Source: an uncultured Clostridia bacterium (GTDB taxonomy: Bacteria > Bacillota > Clostridia > UMGS1810). From it: a stretch of 64,000 nucleotides of DNA. The position numbers were made by a program, and so were the translations under genes. This document shows, piece after piece, positions 44,010 to 52,260 of the stretch; within the stretch, counting starts at the first letter, position 1, and each line of letters opens with the position of its first letter. The stretch spans positions 1 to 64,000 of the forward strand of contig CAKSTI010000005.1 of the NCBI GenBank assembly GCA_934500705.1, in the 5' to 3' direction. Below the pieces are notes generated by a model that was given only the letters and a program-made list of their open reading frames with translations, was not told where the DNA came from and made no database searches.

Positions 44010-44617
44010 TACTGTGCATCTCCTTTCTTTTTGCTTTTTATGAGATTAAAAAGTCCGAGAATTAAGCCGAGCACCAAAAACGCTCCGGGCGGAAGAATGA
44101 ACATAACCGCCGGATTGTAGTGCCCCGCAAATATGTCAATTCCCAAAATCGTGCCCGCTCCGAGTATCTCACGCACTGCACCGAGCGTGCTGAGTCCGAG
44201 CGTAAAGCCGAGTCCCATTCCAAGACCGTCAATAGCAGAGGGGAGGGGCTTGTTTTTGGAGGCAAAGCTCTCCGCCCTTGCGAGGATTATGCAGTTTACC
44301 ACTATGAGCGGTATAAAGAGTCCGAGCGCATTTGAAAGCGACGGGAGATACGCCTTTAAGAGCATTTCTATAACGCTTACAAACGTTGCGATTATCACTA
44401 TGTATGACGCTATCCTTATCTTTGAGGGGATAACCTTTCTTACAAGCGAGATTGCAAGGTTGGAGCATATCAGCACAAAAGTGGCGGAAAGCCCCATACC
44501 CACGGCGTTTATAAGCGATGTTGTAACCGCAAGAGTGGGGCACATTCCCAAAAGCTGAATAAATGTGGGGTTTTCGTCTATAAGACCGTTTTTGAATACC
44601 TTCATATTGTTACTCAT
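44009..44617 (-). CDS. rnfE: Rnf complex subunit RnfE
   Basis: This 202-residue membrane subunit is homologous to RnfA, with the matching opening NPTFIQLLGMCPTLAVTTS and six hydrophobic segments. It overlaps the end of rnfG by 8 bases and touches rnfA, so translation is coupled. Confidence 0.95.
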   Translation of the reverse strand: MSNNMKVFKNGLIDENPTFIQLLGMCPTLAVTTSLINAVGMGLSATFVLICSNLAISLVRKVIPSKIRIASYIVIIATFVSVIEMLLKAYLPSLSNALGLFIPLIVVNCIILARAESFASKNKPLPSAIDGLGMGLGFTLGLSTLGAVREILGAGTILGIDIFAGHYNPAVMFILPPGAFLVLGLILGLFNLIKSKKKGDAQ

Positions 44618-45197
44618 TTTTGTCCGCCCTCGCTTTCGATACTATTTTTGCGGCAGACAGCGCCGAGTTGACTCCGCCGGTCACTGCCTTTGATGTTATG
44701 GTTGCACCGCTTATTGCGTTTATCTGACTGTCCGAGGCATTGCCTGTTTTTACGACTTCGATGCCGTCCTTTTTGCCGTTGAACTGTTTAAGCCAGTTTT
44801 CGTCAGCCTTTGCGCCGAGTCCGGGAGTTTCGCTCATTGAGGTTATCTTAACGCCTTTTACGGTAAAGTCATTTCCGATGCCTACGGTCATTGAAATTGT
44901 TCCGCCAAATCCCGACGGTTCAACCTTTACGCAGTAGCCGACTTCCTTGCCGTCTGCGTCTTTGCCTGCGAGAACCTCTCTGACTGTGCTGTCGCTTATG
45001 AGCATAGCCTCGTTTGCCTTTTCAAACGTCTTTGCCTCCGGGAGTACCTCGGACTGAGCGGCAAGCTCCGTTTGTTCTTGCAGTTTGGCAATCCTGTCTT
45101 TGGTGAGGTTGTTGCACAGTATCAAAATCAGCGAGCACAAAAACGCTATTAAAAACAGGATAAGTGCGTGTTTTGCAACAAATTTTGTGTTTGTCAT
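44610..45197 (-). CDS. rnfG: Rnf complex subunit RnfG
   Basis: This 195-residue subunit has an N-terminal membrane anchor (ALILFLIAFLCSLILIL) and an extracytoplasmic FMN-binding domain. The covalent flavin site is the Thr in AISGATITSKAV. It overlaps rnfD by 4 bases (ATGA). Confidence 0.95.
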   Translation of the reverse strand: MTNTKFVAKHALILFLIAFLCSLILILCNNLTKDRIAKLQEQTELAAQSEVLPEAKTFEKANEAMLISDSTVREVLAGKDADGKEVGYCVKVEPSGFGGTISMTVGIGNDFTVKGVKITSMSETPGLGAKADENWLKQFNGKKDGIEVVKTGNASDSQINAISGATITSKAVTGGVNSALSAAKIVSKARADKNE

Positions 45198-46147
45198 TTT
45201 TCCTTCACCGCCTTGCCGAAAGTTTTCGGAACTATTGCTTTGTCAATCAGCGGCGTTGCAATGTTCATAACAAGAATGGCGTATGTAACGCCTTCGGGGT
45301 AGCCGCCGTACACCCTTATTACTCCGGTTATTATTCCGGCAAGAAAGGCATAGAGTGCCTGACCCTTTGCCGTCAGCGGACTTGTGGTGTAGTCCGTCGC
45401 CATAAAAACTCCGCCGAGCATCACACCGCCGGCAAGTATGGAGTACAAAAAGTCGCCCTGCATAAAGCCGTCTTTGCTAAACAGCAGTCCGAAAACGCCC
45501 ACCGTCAGTATGTAAGTTACGGGAATTACGGGGCTTATCACCTTTCTTACAAAAAGGTAAAGCGCACCGATTAATATAAGCAGAGCGGAAACCTCGCCTA
45601 TACAGCCGCCGATGTTTGTGCCCAAAAACAAGTCACGGTAGCTTGCAAGCGTTCCCTCGCCGACGCCCTTCATAACCGCAAGGGGAGTGGCGCCGGAAAC
45701 TGCGTCCGCTCCGGGGATTGAATAGTCCGTCATTGCAACCGGCCAGCACGCCAGGAGAAACGCTCTTGCGGCAAGTGCCGGGTTTACAATGTTTTGCCCC
45801 AGTCCGCCGAAAAAGCTCTTTACAATTATTATGGCAAACACCGCCCCGACTATTACCATATAATACGGAACGCTCGGCGGCATACAGAATGCGAGCAGTA
45901 CGCCCGTCACTGCGGCGCTGAGGTCGGGAAGTGAATTTTTCTTTTTTGCCAATACCGTCCATATGTATTCCGACAGCATACAGGCACACACGCTCACCAG
46001 CGTTACGATAAGCGCCCTGATGCCGAAAAAGTACACTCCGCCGCACAGTGCCGGAACAAGGGCAATGAGCACGTCACGCATTGTTGTGGAAATATACCTT
46101 TCCGTTCTTATGTGCGGAGCGTATGAAACATTAAGTTTTTCGTCCAA
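45194..46147 (-). CDS. rnfD: Rnf complex subunit RnfD
   Basis: This 317-residue, multi-segment membrane subunit has the covalent FMN site in VSGATPLAVMKG. It starts with TTG at 46147, preceded by GAGGTGTAACGA. The conserved motifs GGLGQNIVNPALAARAFL and FMATDYTTSPLT are present. Confidence 0.95.
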   Translation of the reverse strand: MDEKLNVSYAPHIRTERYISTTMRDVLIALVPALCGGVYFFGIRALIVTLVSVCACMLSEYIWTVLAKKKNSLPDLSAAVTGVLLAFCMPPSVPYYMVIVGAVFAIIIVKSFFGGLGQNIVNPALAARAFLLACWPVAMTDYSIPGADAVSGATPLAVMKGVGEGTLASYRDLFLGTNIGGCIGEVSALLILIGALYLFVRKVISPVIPVTYILTVGVFGLLFSKDGFMQGDFLYSILAGGVMLGGVFMATDYTTSPLTAKGQALYAFLAGIITGVIRVYGGYPEGVTYAILVMNIATPLIDKAIVPKTFGKAVKEK

Positions 46148-46157
46148 TCGTTACACC

Positions 46158-47474
46158 TCATTTCTGCATATTTTCACGGATTTTTGCTTTTGCAATTTTA
46201 ATGTTCTGCGTTATTGTGTTTCTGCACGGGCAGGTGTACGAGCACACGCCGCACTCTATGCAGTCGAAAATATTCAGCTTTTTGAGCCTGTCAAAATCGC
46301 CGATTTTTGAGTACGAATTAAGCATAGCCGGCACAAGGCTCATCGGGCAGTGGGCAACGCAGGCGCCGCAGTGGACGCAGTTTACGCTCTGCCTTGATGC
46401 CGTTTCGTCCTCGGCAAATGCTAAGACCGCCGACGTTCCCTTAACCGTGGGGACGCTCAGCGATGTCTGGGCAATGCCCATCATAGGCCCGCCCATTACA
46501 ACCTTTTTGAGATTTTCAAAGTCGCAGTCTGCCGCCTTTAAAATATCCTCAAACGACGTTCCTACTCTTACACGCAGGTTTGACGGCTTTCCCACTGCGC
46601 TCCCGGCAACGGTAACAACCCTTGTCATAACGCAGCGGTTAAGCATTACGGCGTTGTAAACGGCGGTGCAGGTGTCTATGTTGTCCACCACGGCGCCGAC
46701 GTCTGCCGGCAGTTTTCCGCTCGGAACTTCACGTCCGGTTATAGCTTTAATAAGGTGCTTCTCACTTCCTTGCGGATACTTGGTTTTAAGCACTTTTACC
46801 TCTGCCGAGCCGTATTTTGCGGCGTATTCGCTCATAATTTTAATTGCCTTCGGTTTGTTGTTCTCTATGCCTATGTAGCATTTTTCTACGCCCAGAATTT
46901 TCTTTATTATGTCTATTCCCATAAAAACAAGGTCGGGATTTTCGAGCATAACACGGTAGTCACTCGTAAGGTACGGTTCGCACTCGGCGCCGTTTACGAT
47001 AAAGCAGTCGATTTTTTTATCCGGTGGGGGATTTAGCTTGATGTGTGTCGGAAAGGTCGCTCCGCCGAGGCCGACAACTCCGGCGTTTCGTATTGCCGAG
47101 AGCATATCGTCCTTGGAAAGAGTGTTTATGTCAACTTCGCCGACTTCGGGACAGACTTCGTATCTGAAATCATTTTCCACAACCACGCTCATTACAAATC
47201 TGCCGTTCGGGTGCAGGCGCTTTTCAACCGCCGTCACCGTGCCGGAAACCGTGGAATGAACGGGTGCGGACACAAAGGCGTCACTGTTGCCGATTTTCTG
47301 CCCGGCAAGCACGCTGTCGCCCTTTTTAACAAGCGGTGTGCACGCAGCGCCTATGTGCTGGCTCATAGGATACACCATAAACTGCGACGCTTCAAGGTCT
47401 GCAATGGCGCAGTCACGGGTATCGTCTTTGCGGTCGTTTGGGTGCAGACCGCCTCTAAATGTGAGAGCTTTCAA
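46158..47474 (-). CDS. rnfC: Rnf complex subunit RnfC
   Basis: This 438-residue peripheral subunit carries the NADH/FMN site and two 4Fe-4S clusters. Visible are the opening FRGGLHPNDRKD, GLGGATFPTHIKL, VNGAECEPYLTSDYR, and clusters CVHCGACVAHCP and CIECGVCSYTCP. The start is TTG at 47474, chosen because GAGGTG lies 6 bases upstream. It is the first rnf gene, only 18 bases after pncB. The complex oxidises ferredoxin, reduces NAD+ and pumps Na+ or H+. Confidence 0.95.
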   Translation of the reverse strand: MKALTFRGGLHPNDRKDDTRDCAIADLEASQFMVYPMSQHIGAACTPLVKKGDSVLAGQKIGNSDAFVSAPVHSTVSGTVTAVEKRLHPNGRFVMSVVVENDFRYEVCPEVGEVDINTLSKDDMLSAIRNAGVVGLGGATFPTHIKLNPPPDKKIDCFIVNGAECEPYLTSDYRVMLENPDLVFMGIDIIKKILGVEKCYIGIENNKPKAIKIMSEYAAKYGSAEVKVLKTKYPQGSEKHLIKAITGREVPSGKLPADVGAVVDNIDTCTAVYNAVMLNRCVMTRVVTVAGSAVGKPSNLRVRVGTSFEDILKAADCDFENLKKVVMGGPMMGIAQTSLSVPTVKGTSAVLAFAEDETASRQSVNCVHCGACVAHCPMSLVPAMLNSYSKIGDFDRLKKLNIFDCIECGVCSYTCPCRNTITQNIKIAKAKIRENMQK

Positions 47475-47492
47475 TCATAACACCTCAATTCT

Positions 47493-48935
47493 TTAATTCT
47501 TGTGTTCGTTGAGCAAATCGTTCTTTATGTTCCAGAGCTTTTGGGACAAGTCCACATAGTAGTTGTGCGGATTTTCAAAGCGCTTAACCTCGTCCCACAG
47601 ACCGTCTATCTGCTCGGCGCAGTAGGTGCGGATTTTTTCTGTATCGGGCGATGTATACACACATTTTCCCTTTTTAAAAACGGGCACAAGCAACTCTATT
47701 GCGTAATAATTTGTAACCGTCTTGCGTTTCCAGGTGTGTTCGGGGTCAAAGATAACGTAGTCCGAGCCGTCCGGTGTGGGTTCGTCCGAGAGAAGCATAA
47801 GGTCGGCTATTGCCTTGTCGTTGTCCTTGGAATACAGGCGGACGAGCTTTTTGTTGCACGGGGTGGTGATTTTTGCGATGTTTTCGCTGAGTTTGATTTT
47901 AGGTATCTCCCTGTCGCCGTCAAATACCGCCGCAAGTTTATACACACCGCCGAAAACAGGCTCGCTTTTTGACGTAATGAGCCTTTCGCCCACGCCGAAT
48001 GAGTCTATGCAGGCGCCCTGGTTTAACAAATCCCTGATGATGTACTCGTCCAGTGAGTTTGAAACGACAATATTGACGTCTCCCAGTCCCTCACGGTCAA
48101 GAATTGTTCTCACCTTTTTGGTAAGGTAGGTTATGTCGCCGCTGTCAATTCTGACTCCGGCAGGCTTGTAACCGTTGGGAATGAGGTACTCTTTAAACAC
48201 CTTTATTGCGTTAGGCAGTCCGGAATTTATGACGTTGTAGGTGTCGATTAACAACGTGCACGATTGCGGATATGTTTTGGCGTACGCCAAAAACGCCTCA
48301 TACTCCGAGTCAAAGAGCTGAACCCAGCTGTGCGCCATTGTTCCGAGTGCCGGTATGCCGTACCTCTCGTCGCATATGGTGCACGCAGTACCGCAGCAGC
48401 CGGCGATGTATGACGCTCTTGCACCGTAAATTGCGCCGTATGCGCCCTGTGCACGCCTTGAACCGAACTCCATTACGGGTCTGCCCTTTGCGGCACGGAC
48501 TATCCTGTTAGACTTTGTGGCGATAAGGCACTGGTGATTTATTGTAAGCAGTACCATTGTTTCTATAAGCTGTGCTTCCATAACCGGGCCGATGACCTTT
48601 ACAATCGGCTCACCGGGGAAAATCGGCGTTCCCTCCGGAATTGCGTACACGTCACAGCTGAACTCAAAGTTTGCAAGGTATTCCAAAAACTTTTCGGAAA
48701 ATATGCCCTTTGAGCGCAGATACTCCACGTCCTCCGTGCTGAATTTAAGCTCCGAGATGTACTCGATTAACTGTCCGAGTCCTGCCATAATGGCAAATCC
48801 GCCGTCGTCGGGCACCTTGCGGAAAAACATATCAAAGCAGGCGATTTTTCCGCCCACGCCGTGCTCCAAATATCCGTTTGACATTGTAAGCTCATAAAAA
48901 TCCATAAGCATTGTCATATTTTGTTTAATATCCAT
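47493..48935 (-). CDS. pncB: Nicotinate phosphoribosyltransferase
   Basis: This enzyme of about 480 residues makes nicotinate mononucleotide from nicotinate and PRPP in NAD salvage. Family motifs are LMDFYELTMSNGYLEHG near the start, EFGSRRAQGAYGA, GTMAHSWVQLF, VRIDSGDITYL and GVGERLITSK. I prefer the ATG at 48935; a TTG four codons earlier is also possible and neither has a strong ribosome binding site. It lies directly upstream of rnfC on the same strand. Confidence 0.93.
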   Translation of the reverse strand: MDIKQNMTMLMDFYELTMSNGYLEHGVGGKIACFDMFFRKVPDDGGFAIMAGLGQLIEYISELKFSTEDVEYLRSKGIFSEKFLEYLANFEFSCDVYAIPEGTPIFPGEPIVKVIGPVMEAQLIETMVLLTINHQCLIATKSNRIVRAAKGRPVMEFGSRRAQGAYGAIYGARASYIAGCCGTACTICDERYGIPALGTMAHSWVQLFDSEYEAFLAYAKTYPQSCTLLIDTYNVINSGLPNAIKVFKEYLIPNGYKPAGVRIDSGDITYLTKKVRTILDREGLGDVNIVVSNSLDEYIIRDLLNQGACIDSFGVGERLITSKSEPVFGGVYKLAAVFDGDREIPKIKLSENIAKITTPCNKKLVRLYSKDNDKAIADLMLLSDEPTPDGSDYVIFDPEHTWKRKTVTNYYAIELLVPVFKKGKCVYTSPDTEKIRTYCAEQIDGLWDEVKRFENPHNYYVDLSQKLWNIKNDLLNEHKN

Positions 48936-48968
48936 TGTATCACTCAACGCTTTCCGTATTTTATTATT

Positions 48969-49244
48969 TTAGTTTCCCGCAAGGGCTTCCTCTAACCAGT
49001 ATGCGCCTATGTCAAGGGCACGGTAGAGTCCCTCACGCTCCGCCTTTTTTACAATTCTTGCGCCGGACATAAGCGCAACCTCAACGTCTGTTGCAAGCTC
49101 CAGGTCCTTGTAGTTCTCGCTTTCGAGAACGGTAATGCAGATGTAGTAGTCATCGGCAATATCTCCGTATATTACGGTGTTACCTCTTTTAACAAGCGGC
49201 CTGTTTTTGTATATGAGAGAGGTCTGCTCTTTCTTTTTTGCCAA
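48969..49244 (-). CDS. Conserved small hypothetical protein
   Basis: This 91-residue protein starts with TTG at 49244, placed by AAGGAG; a GTG at 49253 abuts that site. The sequence (RPLVKRGNTVIYGDIADDYY, then ICITVLES) looks like a compact beta-sheet protein without membrane segments or cysteines. It heads the minus-strand run leading to pncB and the Rnf genes. I do not recognise a function. Confidence 0.65.
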   Translation of the reverse strand: MAKKKEQTSLIYKNRPLVKRGNTVIYGDIADDYYICITVLESENYKDLELATDVEVALMSGARIVKKAEREGLYRALDIGAYWLEEALAGN

Positions 49245-49350
49245 AATAATCACTCCTTAAATGTTATTAACTAATTTTATCACATAAATTGCAATATGTA
49301 AAGTAATAATATACCTATTATATTGTAAAATTTTTTAGGAGCCTTAAATT

Positions 49351-50031
49351 ATGACGATACTTTTTATAAGAACCATCGTTTTGTACGGCCTGGTTATAGT
49401 GGCACTGCGGCTTATGGGCAAGCGTCAAATCGGCGAGCTGCAACCGTCGGAGCTGGTGGTTGCAATAATGATTTCCGACCTTGCGTGCGTGCCTATGAGC
49501 GAGGCGTCCGTACCTCTGCTATACGGTATTGTACCCATATTTACTATGGTAATAAGCGAAATTTTGCTTTCTTACGCCTGTTTAAAGTCGCAAAAGCTCC
49601 GCCTGCTTTTGAGCGGCAGACCGCAGATACTTGTGCGGAACGGCAAACTGTGCTTTAAGGAAATGACAAAGTCGAGAGTCAACACCGACGACTTGTTGGA
49701 GGAACTGCGCAAAAACGGGTATTACAGTTTAAACGATGTGGACACCGTAATTCTGGAAACGGGAGGCAGTATTACCGTAATTCCGTCGAGCGGTGCGATG
49801 CCGCCCACGCTTAAAGATTTAAAGATAGAGGCGCCGCAGACCGTTATACCGTATGTCTACGTTGCCGACGGCAAGGTGAGAAAGAGCGAACTCAAACGTG
49901 GCGGCAGGGACGAGGCGTGGCTTAGTGCAATATTAAAAAAGAAAAAGATAAAGGACGTTCGCTCCGTGTTCATAATGATGGAGGACAGCGAAAAAAATCT
50001 CTTTGTCCAGGAAAGGAAGGACTTAAAATGA
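49351..50031 (+). CDS. DUF421 (YetF-type) membrane protein
   Basis: This 226-residue protein has three N-terminal hydrophobic segments (IVLYGLVIVALRLMG; ELVVAIMISDLACVPM; LYGIVPIFTMVISEILLSY) and the family motif GKRQIGELQPSELVV. A cytoplasmic alpha/beta domain includes INTDDLLEELRKNGYYSL-like and VDTVILETGG stretches. YetF-type proteins are linked to spore coat and membrane functions in Bacillus, but the biochemical role is unknown. It overlaps the DUF4363 gene by 4 bases. Confidence 0.88.
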   Translation: MTILFIRTIVLYGLVIVALRLMGKRQIGELQPSELVVAIMISDLACVPMSEASVPLLYGIVPIFTMVISEILLSYACLKSQKLRLLLSGRPQILVRNGKLCFKEMTKSRVNTDDLLEELRKNGYYSLNDVDTVILETGGSITVIPSSGAMPPTLKDLKIEAPQTVIPYVYVADGKVRKSELKRGGRDEAWLSAILKKKKIKDVRSVFIMMEDSEKNLFVQERKDLK

Positions 50032-50408
50032 AAGATATGTTCCTGTGTGCGGCGCTTCTTGCCGCTTTGTGCTCGCTCTTTGCACTAAATGCCAAAACCG
50101 CAGACGATTGCAAAAAAACCGTCTGCGCAAAAATCGACACCGTGTGCGATGCCATTGCCTCCGGCGATGGCGGAATGATAGAGAAAACGGGCACTGCGGC
50201 TCAAAAGGAGTGGGAGAGAAAGTTTAAGGCAATGCGCTATTTATATCACCACAACGTCACCGACTCCATAGACGAGGCAGTCTTTAAGGCACAGCACTAC
50301 ATCGGAGAGAAAAACTACGAAAAAGCTCTCTTAAAGCTGTCCGAGGCAAAATATCTCATAAAAAATCTTGATAATCAGGAAAAAATAACTCTTGACAATA
50401 TCTTTTGA
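50028..50408 (+). CDS. DUF4363 family protein
   Basis: This 126-residue protein has one N-terminal membrane segment or signal anchor (MFLCAALLAALCSLFAL) and a helical extracytoplasmic part (CDAIASGD, AAQKEWERKFKAMRYLYHH, EKALLKLSEAKYLIKNL). DUF4363 genes typically lie next to DUF421 genes, as here (ATGA overlap). Function is unknown. Confidence 0.8.
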   Translation: MKDMFLCAALLAALCSLFALNAKTADDCKKTVCAKIDTVCDAIASGDGGMIEKTGTAAQKEWERKFKAMRYLYHHNVTDSIDEAVFKAQHYIGEKNYEKALLKLSEAKYLIKNLDNQEKITLDNIF

Positions 50409-50457
50409 TTGAAATATTATTAAATATATGGTAATATAATAATACGGAGATGCAAAT

Positions 50458-50880
50458 ATGAGAATTGTGGGGATTGATTACGGCGATGCGAGAGTCGGTG
50501 TGTCCGTGTCCGACCCGTTGGGGATTACGGCGCAGGGCGTGGCAACTGTTGCAAACCGTGTATACGAAAAGATGTTGGACTCGCTCGTTAAGATTATAAA
50601 TGAGCACAGCGCTCAAAAGATTGTTGTCGGTCTGCCAAAGAATATGGACGGCACCGTCGGCGAGAGGGGAGAGGTCACACGTGCCTTTGTCTGCGACCTT
50701 AAAGAGAGAGTCGGCAGCATTCCCGTTGAGCTTTGGGACGAGAGGCTCACCACCGTTCAGGCGGCGGGGATTTTAAACGTCACAAATACAAGAGGCAAAG
50801 ACCGCAAAAACGTTATCGACACCGTGGCGGCGTGCATTATACTGCAAAGCTATCTTGACAGTTTAAAGGAGAATAAATAA
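50458..50880 (+). CDS. ruvX: YqgF/RuvX Holliday junction resolvase-like nuclease
   Basis: This 140-residue RNase H-fold protein has the first acidic motif RIVGIDYGDARVGVSVSDP, then IVVGLPKNMDGTVGERG, the second acidic motif VELWDERLTTVQA and the final Asp in DRKNVIDTVAACIIL. It functions in pre-16S rRNA 5' processing and possibly recombination. GGAGATGCAAAT precedes the ATG. DUF1292 follows immediately, the usual clostridial order. Confidence 0.93.
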   Translation: MRIVGIDYGDARVGVSVSDPLGITAQGVATVANRVYEKMLDSLVKIINEHSAQKIVVGLPKNMDGTVGERGEVTRAFVCDLKERVGSIPVELWDERLTTVQAAGILNVTNTRGKDRKNVIDTVAACIILQSYLDSLKENK

Positions 50881-51162
50881 ATGAATGAGAGAAAAGTAGT
50901 TACATTTACCGATGAAAATAACGAGAGCTATGATTACGAAATAGCCGATTCGTTTGAGATGGACGGCGCAAAGTACGTTGCGCTCATTCCGCCGGAGGAG
51001 GACGGCGATGATGAGGACGGCGCAGAGGTTATGATTATGCGCATCGAGAGCGAGGGCGAGGACGAGGACGTCTTTGTTGTAATTGAGGAGGACGACGAGC
51101 TTGACCGTGCCTTTTCGATGTTCAAGGACAGGTGCTCGGACGAATTTGACTTTGCCGAATAA
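50881..51162 (+). CDS. DUF1292 (YrzB-type) protein
   Basis: This 93-residue acidic protein shows the family pattern VVTFTDENNESYDYEIADSF, then ALIPPEED and VFVVIEEDDELDRAFSMF. It starts on the base after the ruvX stop codon. Function is unknown; the pairing with ruvX is conserved across Firmicutes. Confidence 0.9.
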   Translation: MNERKVVTFTDENNESYDYEIADSFEMDGAKYVALIPPEEDGDDEDGAEVMIMRIESEGEDEDVFVVIEEDDELDRAFSMFKDRCSDEFDFAE

Positions 51163-51179
51163 AAAATTTTGAATTGGTA

Positions 51180-51208
51180 TTGAAATTTAGAGCATAATAT
51201 GATAAAAT
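51180..51208 (+). promoter_or_regulatory. Promoter of the 6S-like RNA
   Basis: TTGAAA at 51180-51185, a 17-base spacer and TAAAAT at 51203-51208 form a good sigma-A promoter, placing the RNA start at about 51215. Confidence 0.55.
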
Positions 51209-51213
51209 ACAAA

Positions 51214-51403
51214 CTGTCCCTGCGGTGTGCGTGAAACGGGTTATTTTAACCAACACATCTAAAACGGAATCCTAATCTCTGACTGTGGCTGTATACCAAG
51301 CTTCGTCCTAGGGAACATTTAAGCAGTCAGGCGGAATCCACCTGCATAGCAGGTTTAAAATATATCCGATATTTAAACGGCACAGCGGGGGTACTTGTAA
51401 ATT
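51214..51403 (+). ncRNA. ssrS: Probable 6S RNA
   Basis: This stretch of about 190 bases has its own promoter and terminator and no reading frame. Its 5' part (CTGTCCCTGCGGTGTGCG) pairs with the 3' part (CGGCACAGCGGGGGTA) to form a closing stem, and the middle contains unpaired-looking purine-rich stretches. A long, mostly double-stranded RNA with a central bubble is the 6S RNA form, which binds the housekeeping RNA polymerase holoenzyme. The 'CCCTGCGGTGT' start is what I recall of clostridial 6S RNAs. Identification is by appearance only. Confidence 0.65.
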
Positions 51404-51405
51404 TG

Positions 51406-51436
51406 ACGGGGTATCGTCCTACGATACCCCGTTTTG
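51406..51436 (+). terminator. Terminator of the 6S-like RNA
   Basis: ACGGGGTATCG at 51406-51416 or so pairs with CGATACCCCGT at 51422-51432, followed by TTTT. Confidence 0.8.
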
Positions 51437-51496
51437 GTGAATAATTTACACATTTATCCGAATATTAACAGTATATCTGTTATTCGGAGTGATGAG

Positions 51497-51853
51497 ATGA
51501 AAAATAAACTTAAACTGATTGCCGTAGGGTTGGCAGTCGGACTGTGCAACGGACTTTTCGGTTCGGGAGGCGGCACGGTGGCGGTTCCGTTTATGGAAAA
51601 GTATGCCAATCTTGAACCGCAAAAGGCACACGCCACGGCAATTCTTGTAATTCTGCCGCTGTGCGTGGTAAGCATCTTAAAGTACCGCTCATCGGTTCAG
51701 GTGGATTTTAAGACGCTTGCAACGGTGTGCGTAAGCGGTGTTTTGGGCAGTGCCGCAGGTGCGTTGTTTCTTAAAAAACTAAGCTCAAATGCACTGAGGA
51801 AAATATTCGGCGTGCTGATTATTGCAGCAGCGGTAAAGGCGGTGCTGTTATGA
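51497..51853 (+). CDS. Half-size TauE/SafE-type membrane protein, first of a pair
   Basis: This 118-residue protein has about four hydrophobic segments and the family motif GLCNGLFGSGGGTVAVPF. Standard TauE/SafE exporters are about 250 residues with two homologous halves; here each half is a separate gene. The ATG at 51497 follows GGAGTGATGAG. It overlaps the second half gene by 4 bases, so the two products probably pair in the membrane. The exported anion is unknown. Confidence 0.82.
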   Translation: MKNKLKLIAVGLAVGLCNGLFGSGGGTVAVPFMEKYANLEPQKAHATAILVILPLCVVSILKYRSSVQVDFKTLATVCVSGVLGSAAGALFLKKLSSNALRKIFGVLIIAAAVKAVLL

Positions 51854-52260
51854 TTATGCTTATTGCTGCATCGGCGCTTTCGGGTGCGATAGGCGGAATG
51901 GGGATAGGCGGCGGAGTTGTGCTGATACCTGTTCTCACGGCGTTTTTCGGCGTTTCGCAGAAAAGTGCGCAGTACATCAACCTCCTGTACTTTTTGCCCG
52001 TTGCGCTGTGTGCGCTTGCAATCCACGCCAGAAACAAGCGCCTGAGTTACAAAACGGCTCTGTGGATAAGCATAGGCGGCATTGCCGGTGCGCTTGCCGG
52101 CTCGGCTGTCGCTATGGGTATGAATTCGGATATTTTAAGAAGGCTGTTTGGCTTTTTTCTGCTCTTTATAGGCATAAGCCAGATTAAATCAAAAGATAAA
52201 AAACACTGTAATCGGAAAGGGAGCGATGCTTGTGTTCAATGCGAGCATAGAAACATTTAA
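51850..52260 (+). CDS. Half-size TauE/SafE-type membrane protein, second of a pair
   Basis: This 136-residue protein carries the matching half motif ALSGAIGGMGIGGGVVLIPV and four hydrophobic segments (ALWISIGGIAGALAGSAVAMGM and others). The hydrophilic last 25 residues overlap the murD start by 35 bases. Confidence 0.8.
   Translation: MIMLIAASALSGAIGGMGIGGGVVLIPVLTAFFGVSQKSAQYINLLYFLPVALCALAIHARNKRLSYKTALWISIGGIAGALAGSAVAMGMNSDILRRLFGFFLLFIGISQIKSKDKKHCNRKGSDACVQCEHRNI

Noticed and set aside
43785..44558. Long plus-strand frames opposite rnfA and rnfE
   Set aside because: The minus-strand Rnf genes are complete and well conserved; the opposite frames are low-complexity antisense translations.
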